From Bimuria novae-zelandiae CBS 107.79 (lineage: Eukaryota > Ascomycota > Dothideomycetes > Pleosporales > Didymosphaeriaceae): 64,000 bases of DNA. The notes under the pieces are model-generated. The model made no database searches and had not been told where the DNA came from. It saw nothing but the letters and a program-made list of their open reading frames with translations. Location of the stretch: positions 786,208 through 850,207 of the forward strand of contig ML976676.1 of the NCBI GenBank assembly GCA_010015655.1, in the 5' to 3' direction. Below are positions 1 to 9,826 of this stretch, in pieces. The number at the start of each line of letters is the position of its first letter. Within the stretch, counting starts at the first letter, position 1. The position numbers were made by a program, and so were the translations under genes.

Positions 1-22
1 TCGTAGGGTTGTCAAGAAAAAC

Positions 23-643
23 ATGGCAGCCTTGATATTAGGGGGCGTCCCTTTGAACGAGCCAGACGATTGCGGCAAGCCAGTGCTGGTCAACTGGGTC
101 GACGATATCACCGATTTATTCCATCCGTGGCAACGGCAGAGCAAACAGTTCTACCCCCGCCCTTCGGAAGAGAATATTGCTTGGTTGGCACAGTTCCGCG
201 AATTGAATTGGGATGTGGGCCACGCGATCATGGGCCAACTTGACAGGAAGAAATGGGACGACAGCGAAGAGGCAAAGCAAAAAGCAAGAGACTACCTTGA
301 GAAGATGCGGAAGAAGTACGTAACACCGAGAAAATGTCTAGGACCACGCTTCTGCAGACGATACGATCTGATTGGAAGCAACTGCGAGCATGAGGGCTGC
401 ATTATGTACACCCACACCGTGGTCGATCCTGTCACAGATCTTGTCCATGATGTGTTGATCGCTCGCGGATCTACGACGGAAGCCGGATCAGGGTTGGATA
501 TGGTAGTGCATGGTCAACATGCGATCCGCCGGATAACAGCCAGAGATCATGGAAAGACACAGTCGAAGTCAGGTGTGGCAGATGTATGCCAATCGCGTCC
601 GGCACTTCTGACAAGATTTTGCCCTGAGGTCAATGTTGGTTGA
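23..643 (+). CDS. hypothetical protein, possibly partial
   Basis: A 206-codon open frame starts at an ATG 23 bases from the window edge, so an upstream exon or another start outside the window cannot be excluded. The N-terminal 150 residues look coding: they are hydrophilic, rich in Trp and charged residues, and contain a Cys cluster (KCLGPRFCRRYD, then SNCEHEGC). The last 45 residues look less protein-like and may be read-through past an unrecognised splice site. I do not recognise a family, a signal peptide or a membrane segment. The next gene starts about 530 bases downstream on the same strand. Confidence is for a real coding exon, not for these exact ends. Confidence 0.4.
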   Translation: MAALILGGVPLNEPDDCGKPVLVNWVDDITDLFHPWQRQSKQFYPRPSEENIAWLAQFRELNWDVGHAIMGQLDRKKWDDSEEAKQKARDYLEKMRKKYVTPRKCLGPRFCRRYDLIGSNCEHEGCIMYTHTVVDPVTDLVHDVLIARGSTTEAGSGLDMVVHGQHAIRRITARDHGKTQSKSGVADVCQSRPALLTRFCPEVNVG

Positions 644-1171
644 ATAACCCGCGAGAGGAGATTATGCTCATGGAAGATTCCAGTGTAGATTATTCCCGTC
701 GCTTGGGTTTTCCTGATGTCCTCTCGCCTCCTAGAGCATGTCATGTACATCTCCTTCTCCTCGTCTACATTCTGAAATCATTCCAATGAGTTCCTTTTCA
801 TGGTGTGCGTCGGCTGCTAGAGGAAAAGATAGACTGTATCTGAAGCACACTTCCAAGATCCGCATGTCGTCGAGGAGGCAAGTGCAGCCGAGGTATTTTC
901 CCCCGCATTCACCCCACTTGAACACGCCATGTTAGTAAGCACGAAACTCCCCTCATCGCCGTCGCTACTACACCAACACGGTTCTCTGCATGAATAACGG
1001 AGGAAGAGATATTCTGAACTAGGTCTAGGAATTTACAAGACAATAATCGCCACCTTAACACCCAATCTACAGTCCCCAATCGCAGTCGAAAAGGTTTGGT
1101 CCGGTATAACACCAACACGCGACGGGTAGCATTTGTCCAGGTGCAATAGTACTCTCTCCCAATTTTCGACA
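644..1171. other. intergenic, no gene seen
   Basis: Only short overlapping frames occur on both strands. The stretch presumably holds the terminator of the upstream ORF and the promoter and leader of the cupin gene. No repeat or RNA gene was seen. Confidence 0.5.
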
Positions 1172-1708
1172 ATGTCTTCGGAACAAGCTAGTCATGACCA
1201 TCCTCAAGACCATGAGCACAACCACCCCGCTCCAGAAGACTCCTGGAAAACCTCCGGCGTCCGCGTCATCCCCGCCGACTCCCTCGAGCCCGTAGGCGGC
1301 CAGCACATGACCCCCGGCATGGATCGCTCCGCCGCGATAAACTTCGCACGCGTCGGCGCGCAAAAGCTCTGGGCCGGCACCGTACACATACACGCCGGTG
1401 CCAAAACTGGCGCGCACCACCACGGGCACCTCGAATCCGTCATCTACGTGCTCAAAGGCAAGGCCCGCATGCGGTGGGGCGAAAAGCTGGAGTTTACGGC
1501 GGAGGCGGGGCCCGGTGATTTTATCTTTGTCCCGCCGTATGTGCCGCATCAGGAGATCAATGCGAGCGATGATGAGAAGCTTGAGTGTGTGTTGATGCGG
1601 AGTGATAGTGAGGCGGTGGCTATTAATCTGCCGGGGTTGGAGCCGGTGGAGAGGCCCGAGGAGGTTAAGTGGATTGATCCTACGCATCCGGATGGGGCGG
1701 GGGCGTGA
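1172..1708 (+). CDS. single-domain cupin protein
   Basis: A 178-residue intronless protein. I chose the ATG at 1172 because the open frame upstream has only a TTG at 1133, and 1172 has a good CGACA-ATG context. The N-terminus is His-rich (SHDHPQDHEHNHP). The cupin core follows the usual two-motif plan. Motif 1 is GAHHHGHLESVIYVLKG (His, His, Glu metal ligands, then the turn Gly). Motif 2 is PGDFIFVPPYVPHQEIN (third His, Asn). The family binds one divalent metal in a small beta barrel and is functionally diverse (isomerases, dioxygenases, sugar-binding proteins), so the substrate cannot be named. No signal peptide or membrane segment is visible, so it is probably cytosolic. No neighbouring pathway gene indicates its role. 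Confidence 0.85.
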   Translation: MSSEQASHDHPQDHEHNHPAPEDSWKTSGVRVIPADSLEPVGGQHMTPGMDRSAAINFARVGAQKLWAGTVHIHAGAKTGAHHHGHLESVIYVLKGKARMRWGEKLEFTAEAGPGDFIFVPPYVPHQEINASDDEKLECVLMRSDSEAVAINLPGLEPVERPEEVKWIDPTHPDGAGA

Positions 1709-2728
1709 AACGGATGAGGGTCTGGTTGGGGGAGAGGCAGTCATCGGGGTCTATGGATGGAGTTCTTGAGAAGTTTGCGTGTTAACGTGAAGCACGAAGT
1801 AAGAATTCGGATTTCGAACACGGTCCAGAGTCTTTATTCGATCATCATGACAATTCGTGAGTTATCTGTAGTACCGCATGTCTTTCGGGAGTCTCTTCCA
1901 TTTGCTGCGCTACTAGGCGTGAAAGCAGTGAGCATTCGAGTCAGTGACACAGCAAATTTAGGGCTGAATCTTATAAGCTCGAAGCGCCTCGCCACCTGAG
2001 GTAATCGCGTCGCTACGGTCTAAGCCTTTCACAAAGAAATACCGAAGGTCGCTTCACTTTACATGAAAAAAATACCGAAAGCTACTCATACCGGTTCCTC
2101 AGGGTGCCGAATGTAGAGGCAATGGCGAGGTAGGCATAGCACCGCCTCAATGATATACTCGAGAAAGCTTGACTGTTCCATTGATAGCACCGTGCTTAGA
2201 ACAGAGTTTGAACTCGTAGGCACTGCTGTTAAGTTACCGGGCTAGAAGACTGCGGCCCCTTCGGACGACCTAGCTCTACCCTCGAAAAACATCAGCTCGC
2301 CCCATAAGCGGGAAGCCAGACGTAAATGCCAGAGGGACGGAAGTGTTAGGATAGCAGAATGGGTAAAGTCTCTTGCTCAGCTAATTCTGGACAATCGCTG
2401 ACCTCTCCGGCCATTGTTTAGACGGCTTGCTTTGGTCGTGACGGCGACACCAGAGTAACGTATAAAATCCACACTGTGCCTCCAGAAGCGAAGCAACTCA
2501 AGGAGCTACAAGCCGGAACCCCGCAAGACCAGGTGAAGATCAAGATCTTTTTTCGCGAGCATAGACACATGGAGCATAGATAGGAAGGAGGCAGAAGGAT
2601 GGAGGTTTATGTGGATGAGGAGTATCGGAATAAGCCTGGTCCACAACTATGGTGTGATTGTGAGAACTGCGAGGGTTCGAAAGGTTGAGAGTGCGCATCA
2701 TCAATCGTTTGTACCAATTGTATTCTTT
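1709..2728. other. intergenic, no gene seen
   Basis: About 1 kb between the cupin gene and the convergent RidA-like gene. An 80-codon frame at 1757-1999 lacks recognisable protein character. Nothing else is supportable. Confidence 0.5.
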
Positions 2729-3305
2729 TCAGTCTCCCAGGTAAAACGTCCCCTCAATCTCCACAATATCATCGTCGTTCAACCGCTGCACCTCAACGAT
2801 TGTCCTGGCCGGAAAGTTCGGCGCTACATCTCTCCACAGCTCCTGTGTCACGTTGTTCACAAGCGGTTTCCAGCGGTACATATCTGTGACATAAACACTC
2901 AAACGCACGTAATCTGTCTATCAACGTTAGCGATTCCAAAGAAACCTAGGATGGTGCTTCTCACAAGGCTCGCGCCTCCGAGCTCAGCAAGTTGTTGCAT
3001 ATTAGCGAACGCTTGCTGGACGCGCGGGAGCCCGACGAGGGCAAGAGTGGTATGTGATGGGTAGAAACCGCGCATGCCTACAGGACTATACGTTTCAAAT
3101 TTCTTCAGAAGAATTATTTCTCTGATACCAGCAATGTACAGTGTGTTCCCGGCATTAGTCATCAGACCCCACGGCCCGCTCACGTTGAAGACTGGTTAGG
3201 GTTGTAAACCTCAACATCTAACGGTGATGTATAATTAGGGGTTGCTTGGCCAGCTGTAAGCCCAGCAATGGCATAAAGTACAGATGATGTGGCTGGAACC
3301 TTCAT
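2729..3305 (-). pseudogene. RidA/YjgF family protein with signal peptide, one frameshift
   Basis: A minus-strand gene with ATG at 3305-3303 and TGA at 2731-2729. Predicted introns are 3128-3078 and 2964-2918; removing them gives the continuous family sequence (NTLYIAG-MRGFYPSH, GGASL-TDYVRLSVYVTDM). The C-terminal block ARTIVEVQRLNDDDIVEIEG carries the family's conserved Arg and Glu. RidA proteins are trimeric imine/enamine deaminases that clear 2-aminoacrylate. Here the N-terminus (MKVPATSSVLYAIAGLTAG) reads as a signal peptide, unusual for a normally cytosolic or mitochondrial family. Between EVYNPNQ and FNVSGPWG the frame shifts by one base at about 3190-3200. The remaining exons total 479 nt, one short of a multiple of three. 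This could be a real lesion, a sequencing error or an unrecognised splice. About 160 residues would fit the family. Confidence 0.75.
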
Positions 3306-4194
3306 GACGATGGCAACTGCTCAATGGTTTGTGAGAGTTCAGCGGAGCAGGACCCTGTTTTGTAGGTGCTCTCCTGTGGAGCGTTACATACATGACGTGC
3401 GTTTTGAAGATGGACCAAGTATAAGCCAAGATCATGTTCCAAGATGGGTATTCGGAGACATTATCAAAAGTGGATTGTTCTAGTGCGGAGTCTGCTTAGC
3501 AAAGACTAGCATCCATGACGTGAGTGGATCGGCCATGTCATAAAATGCTGAGACCTCCAATGCTGAAGGTAAAAGTGTAGAATATTATCTGTGATAAGAT
3601 TGTCACCACTATGATTTTGCATGTGACGTCTCCCAGCTAGGATATCTTCCTAGGTATGCGACAGTTTTTAATGGACGAGAATAGGAAATCATTTCACGGA
3701 GCAGCAGGTGCCAGGCACCAGACTAGAGTCTTGTTCCGTAAGATCCGCTGATTTGGGTCGCAATTACTATAAAGCTGCCACTACTACCTAGGTAACACTG
3801 GTTACCACGATATGGAATACTTGTGGAACCACCATTTCAGAGTGGGGACCATTTCCACAACAATACTCAGTTGTTTTATTGGCGCATTCAGTAACCATAA
3901 ATTCTCGGAGAATACCCTCACGGTTTATCCGTCATCTTCCAGCTGACCATGCTAAGTGTGCCCTCAGGATCGCATCTCCAAACACTAGAGCTGACATGTC
4001 AACTCTAATTAGCGAAGATCGTCAGCACCATGAGGATAGGCTAGCCCGAACAAGAAACGCTTCATGAAAATGGCCCTATGCGAGGCGCAACGCATGTATA
4101 AGGCGTAGCAACCATATTTTGTAGGTTAATATAAGTACAAGTGATGTTCTGCTAACATTCGAAGCCTGTCGGTTCGAATTACTCATCTGCGACA
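3306..4194. other. intergenic, no gene seen
   Basis: A region between two divergent genes, the RidA-like gene to the left and the sulfotransferase-like gene to the right. It should contain both promoters. The 62- and 64-codon frames present have no family character. Confidence 0.5.
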
Positions 4195-5096
4195 ATGGGC
4201 AATCAGCCCTCAGTACCCAAGCCAGGAACAAAGTTCCAGGTCATAGGAGCGGGTCTTTCTCGCACAGGAACAGCGTCGTTCAGTGAAGCCCTGCGGATAC
4301 TGCTAGATGGACCTGTTTACCATGGTGGCACGCAAGCCACCCTTGCACCTCCCGTTGAGATCAAGTCGTGGATCAAACTTTTGTCGCATTGGCCGCCCAA
4401 GGATGCATCAGAGAAGAAGCTCGGTTGGTTACGCTCATCGCGTCTATGGTTACATAGGCTTATTTTTTGCTGCAGTACGTAGCATCCTAGCAGAACGCTT
4501 TGATGGATATGCAGCAGCAACCGATGCGCCAGTCTCAGGGCTAGTTAAAGAGATGCTGGAGTTGTATCCGGATGCGAAGGTCATTTGCACGGTGCGCGAT
4601 GCGGACGCGTGGGTTAAAAGTATGGCGACTGTGGCAAATGCGTCGACGCTGTGGTTCCTCAGCGTAGTACTTCTTCCTCTACCAGGTAAGTTTTATTTGC
4701 TTGCACTGCAAAAAACAAAAATGGTAATCAAGTTCTCTAGGCATGCGGCATTTTCCTACTTACATCAATGTTCTTCGGAAACAATGGGTGCATCTTTACG
4801 GCGAACGCGAACCAATGACAAAAAAATCTTACTACGGACAAATTGAGCTGCTAAAAGAAATTGTATCGGCCGACCGTCTTTTGTTTTTTAACGTGAAAGA
4901 GGGTTGGGAGCCGTTGTGCAAGGCGCTTGGGAAGGAAATACCCGATGTACCGTTTCCAAACATCAACGATGGGAATGCCATTGATGCGCTAGCCGAGAGG
5001 ATGATCAAGAGTGGCCTAGTGAGATGGGCGATGTTTTTGATGACGGTGGTCGTCGTTGTCGTATCGGCATATCTGATGAGAACCTCACAGGTGTAA
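4195..5096 (+). CDS. P-loop sulfotransferase-like protein with C-terminal membrane anchor
   Basis: Three exons, 4195-4423, 4476-4685 and 4741-5096, with introns of 52 and 55 nt ending GCTGCAG and CTCTAG, give 264 residues. The start ATG-GGC-AAT follows GCGACA. The P-loop motif is near residues 20-28 (GAGLSRTGTASFSEAL). A core block ELYPDAKVICTVRDADAWVKSM matches the fungal branch of the sulfotransferase-like P-loop family (Pfam Sulfotransfer_4 type). The C-terminus has a hydrophobic helix (WAMFLMTVVVVVVSAYLM) followed by six residues, which suggests a tail anchor, as in many fungal members. The Gly after Met1 could be myristoylated (MGNQPS), an inference. The reaction and substrate of this fungal branch are unknown to me. 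Splicing restores one continuous frame with no lesions. Confidence 0.85.
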
Positions 5097-5339
5097 ACGT
5101 ATCTTGAAGAAATACGGGCAGAAGTCCAGATTTCGCATTACAACAGGATCGAGGCATCGATCTCGCTTACCACGAAAAGCCGTGCCTCTTGGACGTCAAA
5201 GACCCCATAGTCTCGTCCCCAAGTTATTACGAGACCTCTTCGTCCTCCTCTTTGTTGTACATGCTAGAATAGAAGCTGTATAGCGGTTAGTGGAAAAACA
5301 ACTGCAAGATCAGGCCATTCACGTACAGGTCTTGCGTTT
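5097..5339. other. 3' flank, no gene seen
   Basis: Normal-composition sequence after the sulfotransferase-like gene and before the AT-rich tract. Nothing else was seen. Confidence 0.5.
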
Positions 5340-5815
5340 TAGCGCCTAATAACGTGGGATTAGTAACTGCATAATAATATAATAGTATAAAATTTAGTTA
5401 ACATTTACTACTAAATAATTTACACTTATCTGTACTAGTAGCTATTCTACTAGCGCTATAACATATACTAATTAAAAGTCTATGTAGGTAAATAAAGTAC
5501 TATTACCAAATACTTCATTAATGTATTTTATATGTAAAAAATTCTTTTTATTAAGTGTTATATTATTATTTGTTTTCTTTTCGAGTATTTTGACAGAGTT
5601 TATTTTGCTTACCTAATAGTCCTATAATAGATGTTTAACTATATAAAATTAGCACTATCTTTAGTAAGTTACTATTAATATATCTTTTTGAAAGATATAA
5701 TAATACTATAGGTAACTATGTTAAATAATAAAAAATTTATAAAAGCTTAGTACTTACGTATCCACTTATAATTTATTATATATACTTTTCATATATATTC
5801 ATCCGCAAACCTCCT
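5340..5815. repeat. short AT-rich RIP-like relic
   Basis: Composition drops sharply to AT-rich sequence dense in TATA, TTAGTA and AATA words, like the large transposon block downstream. It ends against the inverted-repeat arm at 5827. No terminal repeats or domains are readable, so it is called a decayed repeat of unknown family. Confidence 0.6.
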
Positions 5816-5826
5816 TTCTTTCAGAA

Positions 5827-5879
5827 ATAAGAACTACGCCTGGATTACCTTCCAGGAGTGTTAACGCAGTGAAGGAACT
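5827..5879 (+). repeat. left arm of an 18-kb-spaced inverted repeat
   Basis: These 53 bases begin ATAAGAACTACGCCTGGAT and match the reverse complement of 24132-24184 with about three differences. Weaker similarity with transition-type differences continues to about 5915. The paired arm lies at the other edge of the gene block, beside the transposon stack. It is probably the end of one dispersed repeat family rather than a single element. Confidence 0.8.
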
Positions 5880-5915
5880 CAGTTATGTGTATACGCAGTG
5901 AACATAGGCTGAAAA

Positions 5916-8900
5916 ACCTCCTTTCTAGCCCCCAAAATCTCACCTAAACATCACCGATACCATAAAAAAACAAGACATTAAATAGTAAAACGTACTCATC
6001 TCACCCTCTACCAAACGCGCCCAAAACTACACGCCCAGAACTTTCCTCTGCGGCACATTTCGTGCAGTAGACCCGATCCTGCGCGCCCCTCGTAGATATA
6101 AATCCTGACTTCCCCCACATCCTCCGCCCCCAATCTCTACTCCCACCACACCCACACTACACCCTCCTTCCTATAAAATCCCATGCCTCTGCTCGTCGAA
6201 AGCCGCGATACGCATCTCGCAAACTATATAAACAATTTGCACTCCCCGCGATAATCCCGCGGCCAGGAATCCCCGACCGCAAAGTGAGACATCAGATGTG
6301 GTGCAGGGGTGTGCGAGCCGGGCGGCTGTATCGTCCGCGTGATTGACTCCGGATGATTGACACGTCTTTTTTGGGGGACTGGATATGTCACTGCAACCGC
6401 ACTAACATACAAAAAAAAAGATCGTCTTTTTTGTTCGTCGAGAGGGGAGGGGCAGGCTGTGATTTGAATTGGAAATTTGGCGATAAGTGTGGATAATGGT
6501 GATGGTTTTGTGAGTGAGGGTTTTGCAGGGCGAATGGATGGGATAGCGATGAGCGTAGGATATGAACCTGTTGCTGGGTTTAATTCAACTTCATGCAGTT
6601 CAGTGTGAAAGCTGTGATTGAAGCTCGAGATGCAGCAATTGGAAGATGAAGTCATGAAGACGCTGTGGTTGGGTGCTCGCGAGTACAGGCTAGTGTTGAA
6701 CGAATTCCTTCTGCGAGTCACAAGCAGTGATCGCGTGAGAAAAGCAATCCGAAATAAGCGGATACGCTCCATGGGCAGTTGTTGGGCCTTCGTCCCAACA
6801 CCTTAAGAGGGAGTATGACACGGTCAGGCACTTTAGCTGAGTTAAAAATTCATGGAGAGCCGGATTTCACAAGCTGACTGTTCCGCCGCAAGGCAATCTT
6901 GATGCCGTTAATGTAGAATGTTGGGTTGACATGCGCCATTGGCATGAGTGGTATACCACTATCGCAAACTACCGAAGAGGAACACGTTATCGTACCGCGA
7001 AAGCCTTGTTCACGCGTCCACCTTAAGCTTGAGGAGGTAATCTATTGTCCTGGCCAACTCCTTCGGAATGCAGCCTCCTTTCGGCCAAGTTGCTGCTCAA
7101 GTGCATCTTCGATCGACTGGCACAAGGTAGGGTGTGGCTGTAGTAGATGGTTGGCCTTGCGTAAGTGTTATGTAGCTTAAGACAAGTTCGTATGACGGCA
7201 CTCAAAATCGAGGCATCGTGGTGTTGGCAAGGCAGACTGATGACATTCTATGCGCACGGGAGCGGTGGAGGCTCTGCAAATTGTAAGTTGATACCTGAAA
7301 CGTGGAGGCTCAAGTTGGTGGTGGAGCAGGCGGCGCTTAAGTGCATAAGGAGTACACACTGCTGGGAAGCACGAACGGCATCAGGCTAGTGATCGTGGCG
7401 ATCTTCCCAGAAACAGAGACTGGGAGGATATTCCCGAGAGACGCAGTGTTATAACGTGCTCTGATCGGTGAGGTGGTACAGACCTGCCGAACAGGCGTTT
7501 GTGGCGCGTGTCGCGGCAAAGTAGCACAGCCATAGCGGTCTTTTGCGTTCTGAGGAGCCGCAAACCATTATACTGAAGGATTATGGGGATTTGAAATCCA
7601 TTAACTGAAGAGTTGCACTGGTGCAGTTAAAGTCTTCCCACGCCGTGGCGCAGGACTTGGGCACTGCGGCGCGCAATGGGCGTTTTCGAACTCTGGGTGT
7701 ACGGATGCAACGGGGCTGTTTCAGTGCGAATCAGCACGTTAGGTTCTCCGGCGAAGAATTCCTACATAGGACGTGGACCAGCTGTTTGCGGCTCATGGTG
7801 TGTGCGACGTTCGAATCCTTCCGAAGAGGTGGTCAGAGAGCTGGAGGCCCTACGTGGCTACATCCGGTCTGCCGTGTCAACCGTGAAAGGAACACGTACG
7901 AATGTCTCAGAGCTTGGATCAATGTAGAAAGATTGAGTTATTCATGAAGATGGCCTCGAAAAAGCCCTTGTACTTGTGGCGTACAGTAACTCGTCGCTAG
8001 GTTGGTCAGCCAGTGTCTACGCCATAGAAGTGGCCCAGATACGCGCCCGTCATCCTGGTCAGGCAGTTAGCGTGCTACAAGGCGAAACTTGTATAAGGCT
8101 TTGCAGAAGGATCATTTAGTTGTCAAGCAGATGCAAGGCGATGCAGAGCAAGATTGGCAACCAAAGATGGCGGAGTCAGACAGCAGACGGGTGAGAAGAC
8201 TCCTACGTACCAGAGGAAACTGCGGCCTTTGCGGAAAACCGGACAATGAGTATGAACATTTTTTTCAATGCATGTGGTTCGATAAAACAAAGCCGAGTTG
8301 TATATCTACAGCATGAGGACAGAGAAACGCATATGGAGGCGTTGCAGATGTCAAAAGCAAGTTGTATGTACATCCACTCTCCTATTGAAGACTGAGCTCG
8401 ACTTGTCACAAGATGGTCGGGGAATGCGGGTTCGTTGAACGTGCTGTGCTGCGCTCTGGCGGCGTCTATTTTCCGGATCGGGATCTTGACGCGGGTAATC
8501 CTGCGCCTTTTGGACACAGTTTCTTCACAAAGACAGCCACATGCCCTATTGATCTTTTGCAATACACTAGTTTGTTCGAGAAAATGCCCGCCAATAAGCG
8601 AAGTGAGGTACGGCGATGTGTAACCTTCACCATTGAGGCAGGTGCGAGCGTGGGATAGGGACATCCGACGACGAGGCATCGGACCCTGAAGCAATCCTGA
8701 GCCACGCCGCTGTGATGTTAGCGAAAGATGTCGCCGTTGCAGTGGCCTTCGTCGATCAACGTGGTACAAAAGCCCCACAGCGAGATGAGGGCGCAAAAGA
8801 TGTTGCGTGTCGGAGGATCTGGTCACAGTTTCGCTCGCGTCATTTGGTAGGAGCCGGCCACGTCGGCCAACAGAAGGCGGAGTATTGTCCCGGGAGGTCA

Positions 8901-9826
8901 AAGGTCGGCGGCCAGCCAGGCAACCCACGCCTCAACTGTGCAGATGTTCGTGGGCGAGCACATGAATCAGCCGGCACACCTCGAGCGTGGACAGATGTGC
9001 ATTAGCGGCACCCGGTGAGCAAAGTACGCTACGAGGATTGAGACAAAGGAAACGGTCGGCAAATCCATCCCTTGACAGTGTTGGCGTGATAACGCTACAG
9101 AATCGGCTGGCTGGTGATATCTGGGGAGGGCTCCGGCCGCGTGGTGATGGGCAGTTCGGAGAATTTCGAAGGCTGCCATCCCAATTGGGCTGCGTGACCT
9201 AGCGACAAGCTGAGGTTCGACGTGTTTTTGTGGCTTTTCTTCTGGCCCAGAGGCGGCTGGCATCCAGCTTGACGGGCCTGCTGGTGAGCTCTGGGACCCG
9301 CGAGTGTGTGTGATGAGCGACGACGAAGGAAGGCTAGCGGATCCCGCACATTAGCGGCGCTTAGAGCAACCCCCGGACATGCTGTGATTGGGGGAGGCGA
9401 CCGCCCAGCGCCGGCAGGGCTAAACAGGGGGCCATGAAAGAGCTGGGGCGCACGAGCAGGTGGAGCAGTGAGCGGCGGAGGATGAGGTTCAGGGTGTATC
9501 TCACCTCTCCACGCGAGCCGGGCGCGCATCTGCAGTACGTAGCTGGTGAAACGAAACGCAGCAACACGCATCTGCATCTAGGTATCCCAGAGCATCTGCG
9601 CCTTCCGATCTAGCAGCCGGCTGCTATTTCCCTCTATCGTCTGCCGCTCCTTCCTCCTCCGCCGCACGTCGTGTTGTTGTGGCCGCTTCCGTGCTGAGCA
9701 GCAGCCCGCATTCAGCCTTGCGATCAGAGCCCTTACTGCGCCCGTCTGCTAGGTGGCCGCTTTGGGGACCGCGAGGGCCATACAAGAGGCTCTTGCATCA
9801 GTGCCTGAGGGGACGCGCATCGAGTG
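5916..9826. other. gene-poor region, no supportable gene
   Basis: At 6060-6182 there is a pyrimidine-rich, promoter-like stretch ending in CCTATAAAATCCC just before an ATG at 6183, but that frame stops after 23 codons. Frames of 182 codons (minus, 6224-6772) and 241 codons (minus, 8203-8928) have no family character. A short plus-strand stretch at about 8185-8290 encodes a C-x2-C...H-x3-C pattern (CGLCGKPDNEYEHFFQC) resembling zinc-binding tails of retroelement polymerases. It sits alone. The region may be old repeat debris or hold rapidly evolving genes I cannot read. Confidence 0.4.

Noticed and set aside
6224..6772. 182-codon minus-strand open frame
   Set aside because: Ser/Pro/Thr-rich without motif or splice logic, and the plus strand has an equally plausible promoter-like stretch. 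Probably chance.
7805..7830. TTCGAATCC T-loop-like sequence
   Set aside because: The flanking five bases on each side do not pair, so it is not a tRNA.
8203..8928. 241-codon minus-strand open frame
   Set aside because: Arg/Leu/Ser-rich composition typical of antisense GC frames and no recognisable block. It overlaps the short zinc-finger-like frame on the other strand.
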